A stretch of 64,000 nucleotides of DNA from Owenia fusiformis. Lineage: Eukaryota; Annelida; Polychaeta; Sabellida; Oweniidae. The position numbers and the translations under genes are program-made. Positions within the stretch are counted from its first letter, which is position 1. Every line of letters begins with the position of its first letter. The notes beneath the pieces are model-generated. The model was not told the origin of the DNA, searched no databases, and saw only the letters and a program-made list of their open reading frames with translations. This document shows positions 48,201-57,527 of the stretch, in pieces. The DNA is taken from NCBI GenBank assembly GCA_903813345.2, contig CAIIXF020000002.1, positions 10,166,650 to 10,230,649 on the forward strand. Direction: 5' to 3'.

Positions 48201-49226
48201 AAAGAGGCATGAACAAGGAACAAGGCATTAACATGCAAAATGTCACCACCTACCATTTGTTACAGGTGCCATTTGTTACAGACGCCATTTGTTACAGACG
48301 CCAAACACCATCCACAAAAAAGTTGGAGACTACATGTATCTGGGGGTGACATTATAAAGTAGAGGCATGGAGGGATATTCTAAATTATAAAGAAGTGTGA
48401 AAATACCAAAACTTTGTCAAATTTTTCAGAGAAAATTGAATGGTAGAGAATATGTTTCTTTTTAGTAAGGTGGAAATAAAGTTACAGAAAATATATATTT
48501 TGTGATAGCAATAAGTAGAGCGAGATTGAAATGTATTTAGTACATAAATAAGTCATGTAAGGAATACAGTAAAAGATCTATGAGTTGATAATTTATAAGA
48601 ACCTTTTGCGAGGGTTTAGGTTTCTATTACATGATGTTCGTCTCGTTAGCAGGTAAATCAAAACACACCTGTACCTGGTGAAACTGAGATGATTGCGCAG
48701 ACTAATAACAAATTAAAAACTTCACGAAAAAATGACATTCAAATTACCTTCAAATATCAAAAACAGGAAAACTGCAAAAACATGTCAATCAGTAGAACAA
48801 ACCATGAGAGTTCAAGCAAAACATGACGAATTCTATGAATGCCAATAATAGTGTTATTAGTAAAATGTCCATTGATTAAATCGATAACTCGTACAGTTCA
48901 AGGAAACAACAATCACTTAGTGAGCCAAAAACCACAGAGCTCCATGTAGCATTGGAAAAATGGAAGTTTCACCTTCAAATCACCTTACAAAATTCAATCA
49001 CATTCCAATGAGATTCGAAAGATGTGGACAGTTTCAGATTTTGACAAATTTTGACATTTTTAGTTGGAATTTGCATCTACAGTTCACAATTTCCCAAAGA
49101 CCATATATTTCCCTCACCTTCTACAGTTGGTAGAGGATTCTTCTCTGCCGTTTCAGCATGCTTCAACTGGCCCTGGTCAAACTTCTGGACCTCTCCCTGA
49201 ACAGCGGCAAACTGGGGGTCAGCCAT
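32675..49226 (-). CDS. Multi-repeat beta-thymosin (about 18 repeats), actin-monomer binding
   Basis: Thirteen coding exons join in frame to 602 aa: 49226-49118, 45866-45753, 45225-44956, 44480-44268, 44010-43852, 41675-41574, 40747-40478, 39667-39566, 38951-38850, 36953-36849, 34275-34162, 33279-33166, 32709-32675. Every junction is phase 1. The protein is a chain of about 18 thymosin-beta/WH2 repeats of roughly 26-38 aa. Each has an amphipathic helix ending F-x-K-x-x-L, an actin-binding L-K-H-x-E-T-like motif and, in most, E-K-N-P-L-P-D. It ends with the family tail I-E-Q-E-K-Q-A. About five repeats (1, 6, 9, 10, 13) have intact L-K-H-x-E-T; others are altered (L-A-H-K-T-P, L-N-T-T-K-T). Family members bind G-actin and control filament assembly in the cytoplasm; no signal peptide is present, as expected. 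The start is the first ATG after an acceptor at 49229-49230, so a non-coding 5' exon lies upstream. Known ciboulot-type proteins have three to four repeats, so this is unusually long. Confidence 0.93.
34162..34275 (-). other. Highly divergent thymosin exon (repeat 17)
   Basis: The exon has correct acceptor and donor, phase 1 at both ends, and the usual 38-codon length. Its helix H-S-I-S-S-F-N-H-A-K-L is recognisable, but the actin motif is L-Q-R-I-D-C and E-K-N-P-L-P-D has become V-K-I-I-L-P-N. It may be a degenerate repeat kept as a spacer or one that is usually skipped. Confidence 0.65.
36849..36953 (-). other. Thymosin exon with a one-residue insertion (repeat 16)
   Basis: The exon is 105 bp rather than the 102 bp of its neighbours. 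It reads F-D-K-T-K-R-L-S-H-T-E-T-Q-E-K-N-P-L-P-D: one extra residue lies between helix and actin motif and would shift the helix register. Splice sites and phase are normal. Confidence 0.8.
36960..37250. repeat. Degenerate TTTCCCATAATACAACTGAATCAGC repeats
   Basis: The word CCCATAATACAACT-GAATCAGCAGA recurs about six times at 55-70 bp spacing in the intron upstream of exon 36953-36849. Related copies lie at 34310-34400 in the next intron, so the array may predate an intron duplication. Confidence 0.6.
37441..37548. mobile_element. Foldback element, 108 bp
   Basis: Arms 37441-37489 and 37502-37548 pair imperfectly (GGAACATGTATAAAAAAAT facing ATTTTTATACATGTTCC). The loop is about 12 bp. Intronic. 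Confidence 0.65.
37780..37920 (+). mobile_element. GTGGTGAC-end MITE, copy D (diverged)
   Basis: Recognised by ACACCTGCCATTTGTTACA, a C-rich centre, CACAAATAAGTTGGA and the end TGTCACAACTTGTGGTAGTGACATAA. The interior is more diverged than in copies C and F. Confidence 0.5.
38750..38845. repeat. Short GTGACACCAGCCA direct repeat
   Basis: Two or three copies of ACATTAGTGACACCAGCCA with AATGTGTGACATC lie just after the donor of exon 38951-38850. A similar GTGACA-rich degenerate tandem occurs at 40030-40220 in the neighbouring intron. Confidence 0.5.
40030..40220. repeat. Degenerate ACTGACAGAGGTGACACAGATC repeats
   Basis: Three near-identical 24-bp units start the array (40035-40095) and then decay into spaced GGTGACA words through 40215. 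It lies wholly in an intron of the thymosin gene. Confidence 0.6.
40478..41675 (-). other. Thymosin four-repeat block B (repeats 10-13, two exons)
   Basis: Exon 41675-41574 carries repeat 10 (M-A-Q-V-K-H-L-H-E-V-E-G-F). Exon 40747-40478 carries repeats 11-13 without introns. The order and wording (H-L-H-A-V-E-G-F-D-K; K-I-E-I-G-I-K-G-F-D-K; S-K-M-V-H-G-I-D) match block A at 43852-44480 repeat by repeat, so the two are a block duplication. Confidence 0.85.
42093..42191. mobile_element. Foldback element with CATGGGCTTTCAAC ends
   Basis: CATGGGCTTTCAACCATAAA at the left pairs with GTTGAAAGCCCATG at the right; arms are about 20-25 bp. Intronic, non-coding. Confidence 0.6.
42300..42610 (+). mobile_element. 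Decayed LINE ORF2 C-terminal fragment
   Basis: Plus-strand frames show a C-A-I-C-E-N-V knuckle half followed, after a one-base frame change, by E-T-E-T-L-S-H-M-L-L-E-C-E. Together these form the C-x2-C-x-E-T-x2-H-x-L-x-E-C pattern seen in the LINE at 457-1165. It is antisense within an intron of the thymosin gene. Confidence 0.55.
43062..43160. mobile_element. Foldback element with CTGTATTGCTACTGAGA arms
   Basis: CTGTATTGCTACTGAGATTG pairs with ATTCTCAGTAGCAATACAG, and TGTCCCC with GGGGACA. The loop is about 40 bp. Confidence 0.7.
43177..43292. mobile_element. Foldback element with AGTGCAATACAGGATAT arms
   Basis: AGTGCAATACAGGATATATTCTG at the left pairs with CAGAACATATCCTGTATTGCACT at the right. 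It shares the CAATACAG word with the adjacent foldback element 43062-43160, so the two may be related or one may be a composite. Confidence 0.7.
43441..43527. mobile_element. Short mariner-like MITE
   Basis: AGGGTGGCCCAAACGTAGGTTT and AAACCTACTTTTGGCTACCCT are inverted ends of about 21 bp with few mismatches. The size (under 90 bp) and GGGTGGCCC start fit a miniature mariner-derived element. Confidence 0.6.
43852..44480 (-). other. Thymosin four-repeat block A (repeats 6-9, two exons)
   Basis: Exon 44480-44268 carries repeats 6 and 7, and exon 44010-43852 carries repeats 8 and 9. Unlike block B, there is no intron between the first and second repeats, while an intron of 257 bp interrupts K-I-E-I / G-I-K-G-F between the second and third. 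Both patterns keep phase 1. Confidence 0.85.
44163..44255 (+). mobile_element. GTGGTGAC-end MITE, copy E, inside a 257-bp intron
   Basis: The segment contains CTGCCAAACACTGAACACCAG, ACAAAAAAGTTGGAGACTAT and AAAGTGGTGACA. It ends 12 bp from the donor of exon 44480-44268 and makes up over a third of the small intron. Confidence 0.6.
44459..44800 (-). repeat. 63-bp tandem array containing a splice acceptor
   Basis: Five copies of a 63-bp unit, plus a decayed sixth, start in the exon ending at 44480. Each unit holds 22-24 bp of exon (GCATGGCTCAAGTAAAGCACC on the minus strand) and about 40 bp of intron with the tract TTCCATTGTTTTAG. The authentic acceptor precedes 44480; equivalent acceptors precede 44543, 44606, 44669 and 44732. 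Exon-like parts of the extra copies run into a stop (M-A-Q-V-K-H-L-I-L then TAA). Confidence 0.9.
44956..45225 (-). other. Three-repeat exon of the thymosin gene (repeats 3-5)
   Basis: One 270-bp exon encodes H-S-I-E-G-F-S-K-D-N-L-K-H, then L-G-I-E-G-F-N-K-E-K-L-A-H, then H-N-V-E-E-F-D-K-A-K-L-K-E with E-K-N-P-L-P-D at the end only. Exon 40747-40478 has the same length and internal layout, so these are ancient paralogous exons. Confidence 0.85.
47155..47655. repeat. 34-35-bp minisatellite, about 14 units
   Basis: Unit TTTACTCTACAAGGGGTTTAAATGTACCAAAGGG is described by its core CTCTACAAGGGGTTTAAATG. Units at the left end are more diverged (CTCCATCAGGGG), while units to the right are near-identical, suggesting recent expansion on the right side. 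It lies in the intron upstream of exon 45866-45753. Confidence 0.9.
47967..48155 (+). mobile_element. Possible RTE-like LINE remnant
   Basis: The plus frame has L-L-W-N-P-V-E-P-G-W followed by T-W-N, loosely resembling the W-N-P-x-G-x-R-x-R-G-R-P-x-x-T-W tail of RTE-type LINE proteins. The arginine-rich G-R-P core is lost. Weak call. Confidence 0.25.
48225..48355 (+). mobile_element. GTGGTGAC-end MITE, copy F
   Basis: Clear left end AAGGCATTAACATGC plus AAAATGTCACCACCTACC, then three tandem CCATTTGTTACAGACG-type words, then CACAAAAAAGTTGGAGACTA and GGGGGTGACATTA. The left end matches the outer end of copy A at about 9545 in inverse. Confidence 0.7.
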
Positions 49227-49228
49227 TT
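49118..49228 (-). other. Start-codon exon of the thymosin gene (repeat 1)
   Basis: After a GTTTTCAG acceptor the exon begins AA-ATG. It encodes M-A-D-P-Q-F-A-A-V-Q-G-E-V then F-D-Q-G-Q-L-K-H-A-E-T-A-E-K-N-P-L-P-T-V-E, and ends G before a GTGAGG donor. Since the exon starts two bases before the ATG, at least one 5' UTR exon must lie upstream. Confidence 0.88.
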
Positions 49229-49608
49229 CTGAAAACATACAAATTAATCAATTTAATTTTGAGCTGCGAGATTATAGGGATCCCTGACTGTCACATGTGA
49301 CAATTTTTTCTGCATTTACGAGATGAATGCCCCACTTTACAATTTGCAAATGTGCTATATTGATAACATTCACTTTCTATCTGTTCATTTACAACTTACT
49401 ACTTTACTATCTATATGCTTTATAGTCTTTCATTGTAATACATTAACCATATGTTCAAAGTAAACTAAGAAAATTACTTTATTCAACTGATTCAACAATC
49501 AAGAATTGAATTGAAAAAGCAGAAAATCAATTCATTATTTTGTCAATTACAGTATTATTGAACAGACTTTTCTCAAGTTTTCTGTAATAAAATCATTCCA
49601 GCCTACAA

Positions 49609-49998
49609 GCTAAATATGTTGGTTTACAGAGAATACCCTTGCTAAATATGTTGGTTTACAGAGAATACCCTTGCTAAATATGTTGGTTTACAGAGAAAAC
49701 CCTTGCTAAATATGTTGGTTTACAGAGAATACCCTTGCTAAATATGTTGGTTTACAGAGAATACCCTTGCTAAATATGTTGGTTTACAGAGAATACCCTT
49801 GCTAAATATGTTGGTTTACAGAGAATACCCTTGCTAAATATGTTGGTTTACAGAGAATACCCTTGCTAAATATGTTGGTTTACAGAGAATACCCTTGCTA
49901 AATATGTTGGTTTACAGAGAATACCCTTGCTAAATATGTTGGTTTACAGAGAATACCCTTGCTAAATATGTTGGTTTACAGAGAATACCCTTGCTAAA
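49609..49998. repeat. 32-bp minisatellite, 12 near-identical units
   Basis: Units GCTAAATATGTTGGTTTACA plus GAGAATACCCTT repeat every 32 bp from 49609 to 49993. Only one unit shows a visible change (GAGAAAACCC near 49691). Such homogeneity implies recent expansion. It lies in the 5' intron of the thymosin gene. Confidence 0.95.
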
Positions 49999-49999
49999 A

Positions 50000-52335
50000 A
50001 GATCCTATTCTTGTCTATATTTCCCTGTAAATTCTCCCTAAAACATTAAATAAAATATTGAATTTTCAAAAATTTCTATGCAACTTTATATATGAATACT
50101 ACACACGACAAGTTCAATTCTTGCTGGTTCTACATTTTGTGAATAGAATATGGCCATCCTGGCATTTTACTTGGAGCGTAATCACTTCCCATTATGTTCT
50201 ATCAAAATTCCAACTGCCACTGAGATATGAAAACAACATGTTTTTGTGTGGAACATCCTGATTGATCCATCAACATGTTGAATTACAGTATACAAATACC
50301 TCCCCCCTATCTTAAACATCCCCCAAAACAAGAGGAGAGGGGAGGTCACGAGGCTTCGCTCCGATTTCATCCTAACCACCTCAGGCTCATAGTCAGGGGT
50401 AACTCCTCCCCTTGGACAAAAATCATTTCAAAGTCATGCAGTTTTTCACCATTCTAAGCACTTTTTACATGATTTTGGCCATTTTTGGACCAAAGTTGTC
50501 AAAAGTGAACTCCCTGGAATTTTTCAAAAAGTGAACCCCCTTTGCGAATCCTGGCTATGGGCCTGCATTGCACCTCTAATTTATCTATTAGGTCAAGATG
50601 AACCATTCTAAAAGTCTTTGTCAAAATGCCATTGTTTTTTTTCAGGCAAAACCATTCAACTAAGGCATAGATCCCCTCCTTTTCTTTAAAGTCCCCGTCT
50701 AAAGTTTGAAAATATTTTTTTATCATTCATTTACTATTTGTCAGGACTTATAAAGTGATTTTAGAGATTTTTGAACAAAAAATTTTTTTTGAAAAAAAAG
50801 TTTCCCGCCATTTTTCAAAAAAAGTCGAAATTTCTTAATCATCAAATATTTCTTAATGCATTTCAAAAAAGATTATCTTTTTAACACCAATGCAAAGATT
50901 GAACAAAAGACACACAATTTCAATAAAAAAATGTCATATTTAATGGGCCACTTCAATGTTTTAGCTTATCAAAAATATTTTGAAACATTAGTGATGTCAC
51001 TAAGGTAACAAAAACTTTTTGAAAAAAAATTGAATTTTTTTTTCGATGTCAATCTTTTCTAAATATGCTGGACTTTCATAAAAAGACAATGTTGATTGTT
51101 GAAAAAAATTTTGAAATGCATTTTTCTCAGAACCATTTTCATGCACTGATAAGTTCATTTCTCGCTTGTTTATCAACCGATTTTCTTAATTTTTTTGGCA
51201 AAAAACATGGAAGGATGACCAAACTCAAAAGTTAATGAATTAAATAATTAATGCCCAAACTTATTCACTGGTGGCAAATGGTGAGCCCACACGGCCTAAT
51301 GTGACAGGATAGCTACTATATCAAGGTAATACTAGCCTCAGTTACAGTGCTGAATTCTGAACAATTTAATTTATTTATATGTGATTTTATTGCTACTAAA
51401 TCTTAGTAAACAACTTTCTTGTCATATATTGTTCAGGTCACTTTGCACACTATGTTTGCACTATTAATTTTAAAGTTCTCATTGTAGGCCTATCAGATGA
51501 AGGGTAGTTGGAGACATAGTCCCATGTTTTAAAGTAATACAAGTCTGTACTACCATGGGCTCTTATATAAAGCTTAGACCTAGCCTGGTAAAGTGTCTCG
51601 TATTTGGCTTGCTTGAAATATGTAACATTTCCAAGCTCTGAACTGGCTTTTGATTACAAGACCCATTAGAACCCGTAATTTCCGGCAATTTTGCCTCAAA
51701 AATGAGCCCAGTACAAGCAGAATGCTCCTTAGTGCCCGTAATGACTCATAATTTTTGAGCCTCATTCAAGCTTGTACGGGGTCTGATATAAAAACTGCAA
51801 TAAAAACTGCTCACACTGATGAATTGCAGCAAATTATTCCAAAGCATACATAACTAATTGACCAATCATTTGAAATTATATCTAAAATGCATAATATCCT
51901 GCAGACATAGACGTATATTATAATAGCAATTACATCTTGTAAACTTACCCTACTTTAATACCAGTAATATGAATCACTTTCAATATTAAACGAATGTTAT
52001 TAAATGTTCCAAACGTTGCAACTTCCTGATTTCTGTAAATCAAAGTCTCTAATATTTGCTTTTTAACTCAAGATCAGTTTTTAAGTCCTATGCCAATTTT
52101 TCCGCCAGTGTTCAGAGCTTAGAGGATAAGATCAGGTCACCCACTCAAATACTTTTAACTCTCACTGGCAACAGACTTCTAAAACAAATACATGTTTACT
52201 GTCTGAATGGACCGGCTTGGCAAAGTTTAGAAGTTGTATCAAAAACACATTTGTGTATGTAGACTTAATGCATGTATAGCATAAGCAATTTACAATTCTC
52301 TTTAAGTTTGTATTCATGTTGCACAGAATTTTACT
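50000..52335. other. 5' intron of the thymosin gene, no exon seen
   Basis: AT-rich DNA with T/A runs (50760-50830, 51020-51060). A CCTGGCTATGGGCC-type word near 50550 resembles CCTGGCTAAGCC near 55720 and may mark a dispersed repeat. No exon was found. Confidence 0.45.
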
Positions 52336-53569
52336 TAATAGTGCTACGGCCAAGGCGATTTGTGTCCAAAACACCTAGATTCAATTTGACTTTAGATTCT
52401 TGTAGGGGACCCCAAGGCATGTAAAAAAAAGTTTGTGAACCCTTGCAAAGCAGGCTCAAAAGTGCTGAGTCAGCAAATTTTATCATTTTCGAGTCGGAGT
52501 TTGACCATATGCTTGAAACTATTTAATATCTCATTTCAGGGTGTTGCAATTGTAATGAAACATTGTTAGTATATCAATAAGGCATGTATGAAGAATTCCT
52601 GAAAGTTTGGGTCTTATCCAACAAAATTTGGTAGAGATATGGGATAATTTGTCCCTAAAAGTACATAATTTCTTCTCAAAATTTCTTAATCAGTCGATAG
52701 TTAATCAGTCGTTTAAAAAACAGTAAGGGCCTATGGTGTATAAAACCTGATTTAAAACTTCACTGATGATGTTAGCAAAATATTTCTGGAATTAGTTTCA
52801 ATAAAAAGTACAAGTATTTATTTTTTCTGATTTTTCTCTTTACCTTCCCCTAAAATTGCAAGAAAGGGGGCGTGGCACATAACACTTCAGTTGTTGAACT
52901 TGTTGCTAGGGTCAAATAGAAAATGTGTATCATTATAGCAAAAAGTGTTTTTCTAAATAGATCTTAACACTATATGTGACATCATAATATGCTAAACATA
53001 TTCATTATCTACCATTTTATATTTTTTACAGCTTATCATTGCCATACCCCATAAAACCGTTTAGGGTATGTGTGGTCAGCAATAGGTAATACATGTATCT
53101 GTACTTAAAACATTTTTCAAAATTGTATTTCAGATGCCATTCTATCCTAATGTTGTTCATGTAGTTATGGTATGTTAAGAATGAATTATGATGATAATAT
53201 GTTATATTACACTCCCCATCATAAGTTTTGTTACTGTAAATCCCCCTTTGAATCACTTATCAAAGCTTGTCATGCTGTCTGGCAATTTTAAACAAGACAT
53301 CAAGCTTTTGGAATAAAGCAATAAAGAACAAAATCAAGGTTCAAACACTGACAGACCTTAATATGTAATCATATGAAAACTTGCAGTTGCCAACCTTATA
53401 GAGGGGTGTATAAATATTATATGTGTCATAAATTGTTTAGTTGTAGAAACCTGAAGCCAAAGGAAATAATAGTGCCTTACATTCTCTCAAAGAGAGTGAT
53501 CAATTCCGTGGCACTGGGTTTGTTGACATTACTTATATGATATGTGACATTACGCGAGTTTGGTCCTAA

Positions 53570-54010
53570 GGCCAACATATTCCAATGGTGCAGAATCCCA
53601 CTCGCCCCATCAAGTCCCACTATGCCATATCGAGTCCCACATTGTCCCAAGAGACCTTGTTAACTTTGCCCCATGGAGTCTCATCGAGTCCCTCCATATC
53701 CCATCGAGTCTCACGGAAATGATGTAATTTAGTTTAAAAGGTTTTGTCAAGGTCATTTTGATCCCAAGTTAGCTGGCACATCCCATGATCAAAAGTCCCA
53801 CGATGCCCAATGGAAAGAATGAATAGGTTCATTCTCAGTGGGACTTCGCCAAATGATACCCAATCGAATCTTATGGGACTCAATGGGGCTTCATGGGGTA
53901 AATCCCAAGGAATCCGAAGGAGTTCCATCGGGCAAAGCTCAATGAAGTCCAACAGATTTCCATGAGGTCTCACCCAATGTTAAATCAATGGAGGTCCCAC
54001 CATGCCGTAT
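53570..54010. repeat. Field of CCCATCGAGTCCCAC-like words in both orientations
   Basis: Words such as CATCGAGTCCCAC, CATCAAGTCCCAC and CATCGAGTCTCAC dominate 53600-53720. The inverse forms GTGGGACTTCG, ATGGGACTCAATGGGG and AAGGAGTTCCATCGGG dominate 53835-53960. The field is a degenerate inverted array around about 53790. Confidence 0.55.
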
Positions 54011-54529
54011 TGGTGTATGTTAGGCTTTAGCGAAGTAACTTCCTTTGTTTACATTCATCAAATCGTTAAAAAGGAAAAGTTGTCAAAACTTTGTAAGAGC
54101 GTGATTATTTGGACCGATTTCACTTGTCTGCTAAAGCTATTTTAGTTTTACATGAACTGAGCGGGCCAGTGCCATTCATATTATCTTCAAATAAACTTTT
54201 TCTCCTGCATTCAATTCATGACCACATGTTACTACAGAATCCATAGGATCCTCAGGGATAAGCCATTCCATGGTCACTTGGCCTTGGATTGAATGTCTTT
54301 AACTCGGGTGAATAGGTTTATTATGAAGGGGTTTCCATGAAAACGTATGAGTCTTGGATAAACAGATTCTAAAAGTCAGTGACAAAACGTAAGTAATGCT
54401 TAATAACTGAGTGTGGATTGGTTGATCCCAAGATATTATCAGTCAGTAGCTTATTACGTACTATAACAATTAGCAGGGAACAAAAACTGGAACTTACTGT
54501 TATGCGGTAATCACGATTCAAAAATATGT

Positions 54530-55110
54530 CATATTCCGCAATGAATATGGCATATTCACTTGTGGTGTATGACAGATTCACCTGCGGTATATGGCATACA
54601 CAGTAACAAATGAGAATGTGATATGGAAGTACGCAATTGTCAATTGCTTAGATTGAACGAACACGTTAAACATTATAAATTATTATAATGATAACTGAAT
54701 CAACAGCACTGTGTATCAAATATATTAACTTAGAATATATTAACTTAGCAGAAGTATCAGTCACCAATCTTGTGTAATAAACTTACTCAATCAATCCAGG
54801 ATTGATACATTAGTACTAGACGCACTAACTATATTGGTAATCCAGCGTAGTTTTTCATTTAGAGTCGATTCTCGCAACCAATCAAATCAAGGCTTTCTGT
54901 ATCACGTTTTGGAGTGCAGTATATGGCGCTTTCCGCAAGTGAGTATGACATATTCCACAGGTGAGTATGGGGTATTCACTGAAATCAATGTATCGCATAT
55001 TCACTGCGGAATATTGCATACCCACCAGCAGAATATGCCATACACTGCAGGTGAGTATGGCATATTCACCCATATCACAAATACTGCGCAACCATGAATG
55101 TATGCCATGT
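54530..55110. repeat. Field of TATGGCATATTCACYTG-like words
   Basis: The words ATATGGCATATTCACTTG, GTATATGGCATACAC, GAGTATGACATATTC, GCATATTCACTGCGG and GAGTATGGCATATTCACC recur at variable spacing, in both orientations, in two groups (54530-54605 and 54915-55110). The overlapping open frames on both strands here are products of this repeat. Confidence 0.6.
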
Positions 55111-57144
55111 ACCGCGTAACACTTACTGTTGATCATGCTGCTCCAGGAATAATGAGTCATCTGTACAAAGCATAATCAAGGTGGTAAAAGCAAATGAGAA
55201 CCCATTTAAGATTGAAATTTTGATAATTAGCCATCTTGATTTTCAAGGTTTCAATTGCTCCAACTGTATAATAACATGGAAGTCGAAGATGCTAATAAGC
55301 TCCATTAAATGCTTACTATGGAGGTGATGACTTTGCTGGGGTTTCTTAACTTTTCTATCTACAGCTAGGGATACAATTATTTTCTGTACAAAGTACAATC
55401 AATTCCCTTGATACTATGTGAAGTATCGGGTGCTAGACTAGCAGTGAAACATTATCTCCAATTCCTTAGGGACAATAGGGGTGAAGCCAGCTTTGGTTCA
55501 GTTGGGGTTTGATCGCCAAAACATTTTCGGTTTTCAGTCAGGGGGATGCAACTGTGGCATAAAAAAGGCTAAAAATTAAGATCTATCTTGAATTTTACAA
55601 ATCTTGATTCAACTTCCTTCAAAATAGGGCTAGAAGCTTAAAATAAAAAGCATTTTAAAACTCTTCTTCTATCTCATATTTTTATTGGCCATGGGGGGGG
55701 GGTGCGATCCCATTGCACCCCCTGGCTAAGCCTATGGACAAGATGTATTATTTTGACATAAACAAAACATACACATCTTGTTATGTTCTACAGACTACAA
55801 CTAAACAATTTATGACATATATACAATACAAAGTGTGCAAACTGCAACCAGGCTCTGAGAAACTCTGGCGTGTTACAATTTGTTATTATATAGCTAATTA
55901 TTTGCAGCAACGTTGCAGTTTACATGTTTACATGGACCCTATACTATAAAGCATGTACACCCCCTCCATAAATTTGGCAACTGGAAGTTATTAAATGATA
56001 GGATATCAAAGTCTGTCAATGTTTAAAACTTGATTATGTTCCTTATTACCATATTTCAGATACTTCGATTTCATATGCCAAAAATAAACAGACTTTAATA
56101 AGTGATTCAAAGGGGTTTGAGTTGCCAAACCTATGATGGGAAGTGCTATCATTCATAAACATAAACTATAACTACATGAACAACATTTGGAAAGAATGGC
56201 ACCCGAAGTACAGTTTTGAAAAATGTTATTAGTACACATACATGTATTTCCAATTGCTGACCACACATGCCCTAAATGGTTTTATGGTTTATGGCAATGA
56301 TAAGCTGTAAAAAATATAAAATGATAGATAATGAATATGTTTAGCATATTATGATGTCACATATTGTGTTAAGATTTATTTAGAATAACACTTTTTGCTA
56401 TAATGATACATATTTTCTATTTGACCCTAGCAACAAGTTCAACAACTGAAGTGTAAGGTGCCACGCCCCCTTTCTTGAATTTTTAGGGGAAGGTTAAGAG
56501 AAAAATCAGAAAAAATAGATGCATGCACTTTTTATTGAAACTTATGCAAGAAATATTTGCTAACATCATCAGTGAAGTTTTTAATCAGGTTTTATACACC
56601 AGAGGCTCTTACTGTTTTTTAAATGACTGATTAACTATCGACTGATTAAGAAATTTTGAGAAGGAATTATGTACTTTTAGGGACAAATTATCCCATATCT
56701 CTACCAAATTTTGTTGGATAAGACCCAAACTTTCAGGAATTCTTCATACATGCCTTATTGATATACTAACAATGTTTCATTACAATTGCAACATCCTGAA
56801 ATGAGATATTAATTAGTTTCAAGCATATGGTCAAACTCCGACTCGAAAATGATAAAATTTGCTGACTCAGCACTTTTGAGCCTGCTTTGCAAGGGTTCAC
56901 AAACTTTTTTTTACTTGCCTTGGGGTCCCCTACAAGAATCTAAAGTCAAATTGAATCTAGGTGTTTTGGACACAAATCGCCTTGGCCGTAGCACTATAAA
57001 GGGATATTTGAAAATACATGTAAAATCGAAAAGTCACATTCTTGTTTTGTTTATTTGTTTACACATATTTAAAGTGGTATCATATGTACAGTATGAACAA
57101 TACTTCTTATGATATACAAACTATGTTTATAAGTAGTTTTATTT

Positions 57145-57240
57145 TTCTAATATGGCCACCAACCACTGAACACTGAATAACATCCATAAAAAATTTGGAG
57201 ACTATAACAATATATCATGACTTATGGTAGCAATATAAAA
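57145..57240 (+). mobile_element. GTGGTGAC-end MITE, copy G (diverged)
   Basis: GGCCACCAACCACTGAACAC, CATAAAAAATTTGGAGACTA and a decayed ATCATGACTTATGGTAGCA end identify it. The palindromic right end has lost most of its symmetry. Confidence 0.5.
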
Positions 57241-57527
57241 ATATATGAATATGCTCAGAGTTATTTGATGTTGCAGAATATCATTAGTTGGGACAATCTT
57301 CTATGACTCCATAGTATTTTCTATTTCAAGCTGACATATACCATTGTGTTCACTCTTTTCATTATATGAATTTTATGAGAATTACAAGGGCATGCTACCC
57401 CAGACATTTTATGAATCATTGTGACCTTTTGTTTACTATGTTAGCTGTATTACATGCAACATGCCTTTATTGCATACATTCAAGCATACTTCAAATTGTA
57501 CTTCAAATTGTACTTCATGGAGTATAT

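Larger units (their letters stand above)
52336..57000. mobile_element. 4.7-kb element with about 1-kb inverted arms
   Basis: The left arm (about 52336-53425) and right arm (about 55947-57000) are reverse complements over roughly a kilobase with modest divergence. Examples: GTGCTACGGCCAAGGCGATT at 52341 faces AATCGCCTTGGCCGTAGCAC near 56975, and GCTGACTCAGCACTTTTGAG near 56861 faces CTCAAAAGTGCTGAGTCAGC near 52450. The 2.5-kb centre contains two motif fields (53570-54010 and 54530-55110) and no transposase-like frame. A giant foldback element or an inverted segmental duplication are both possible. Confidence 0.7.
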
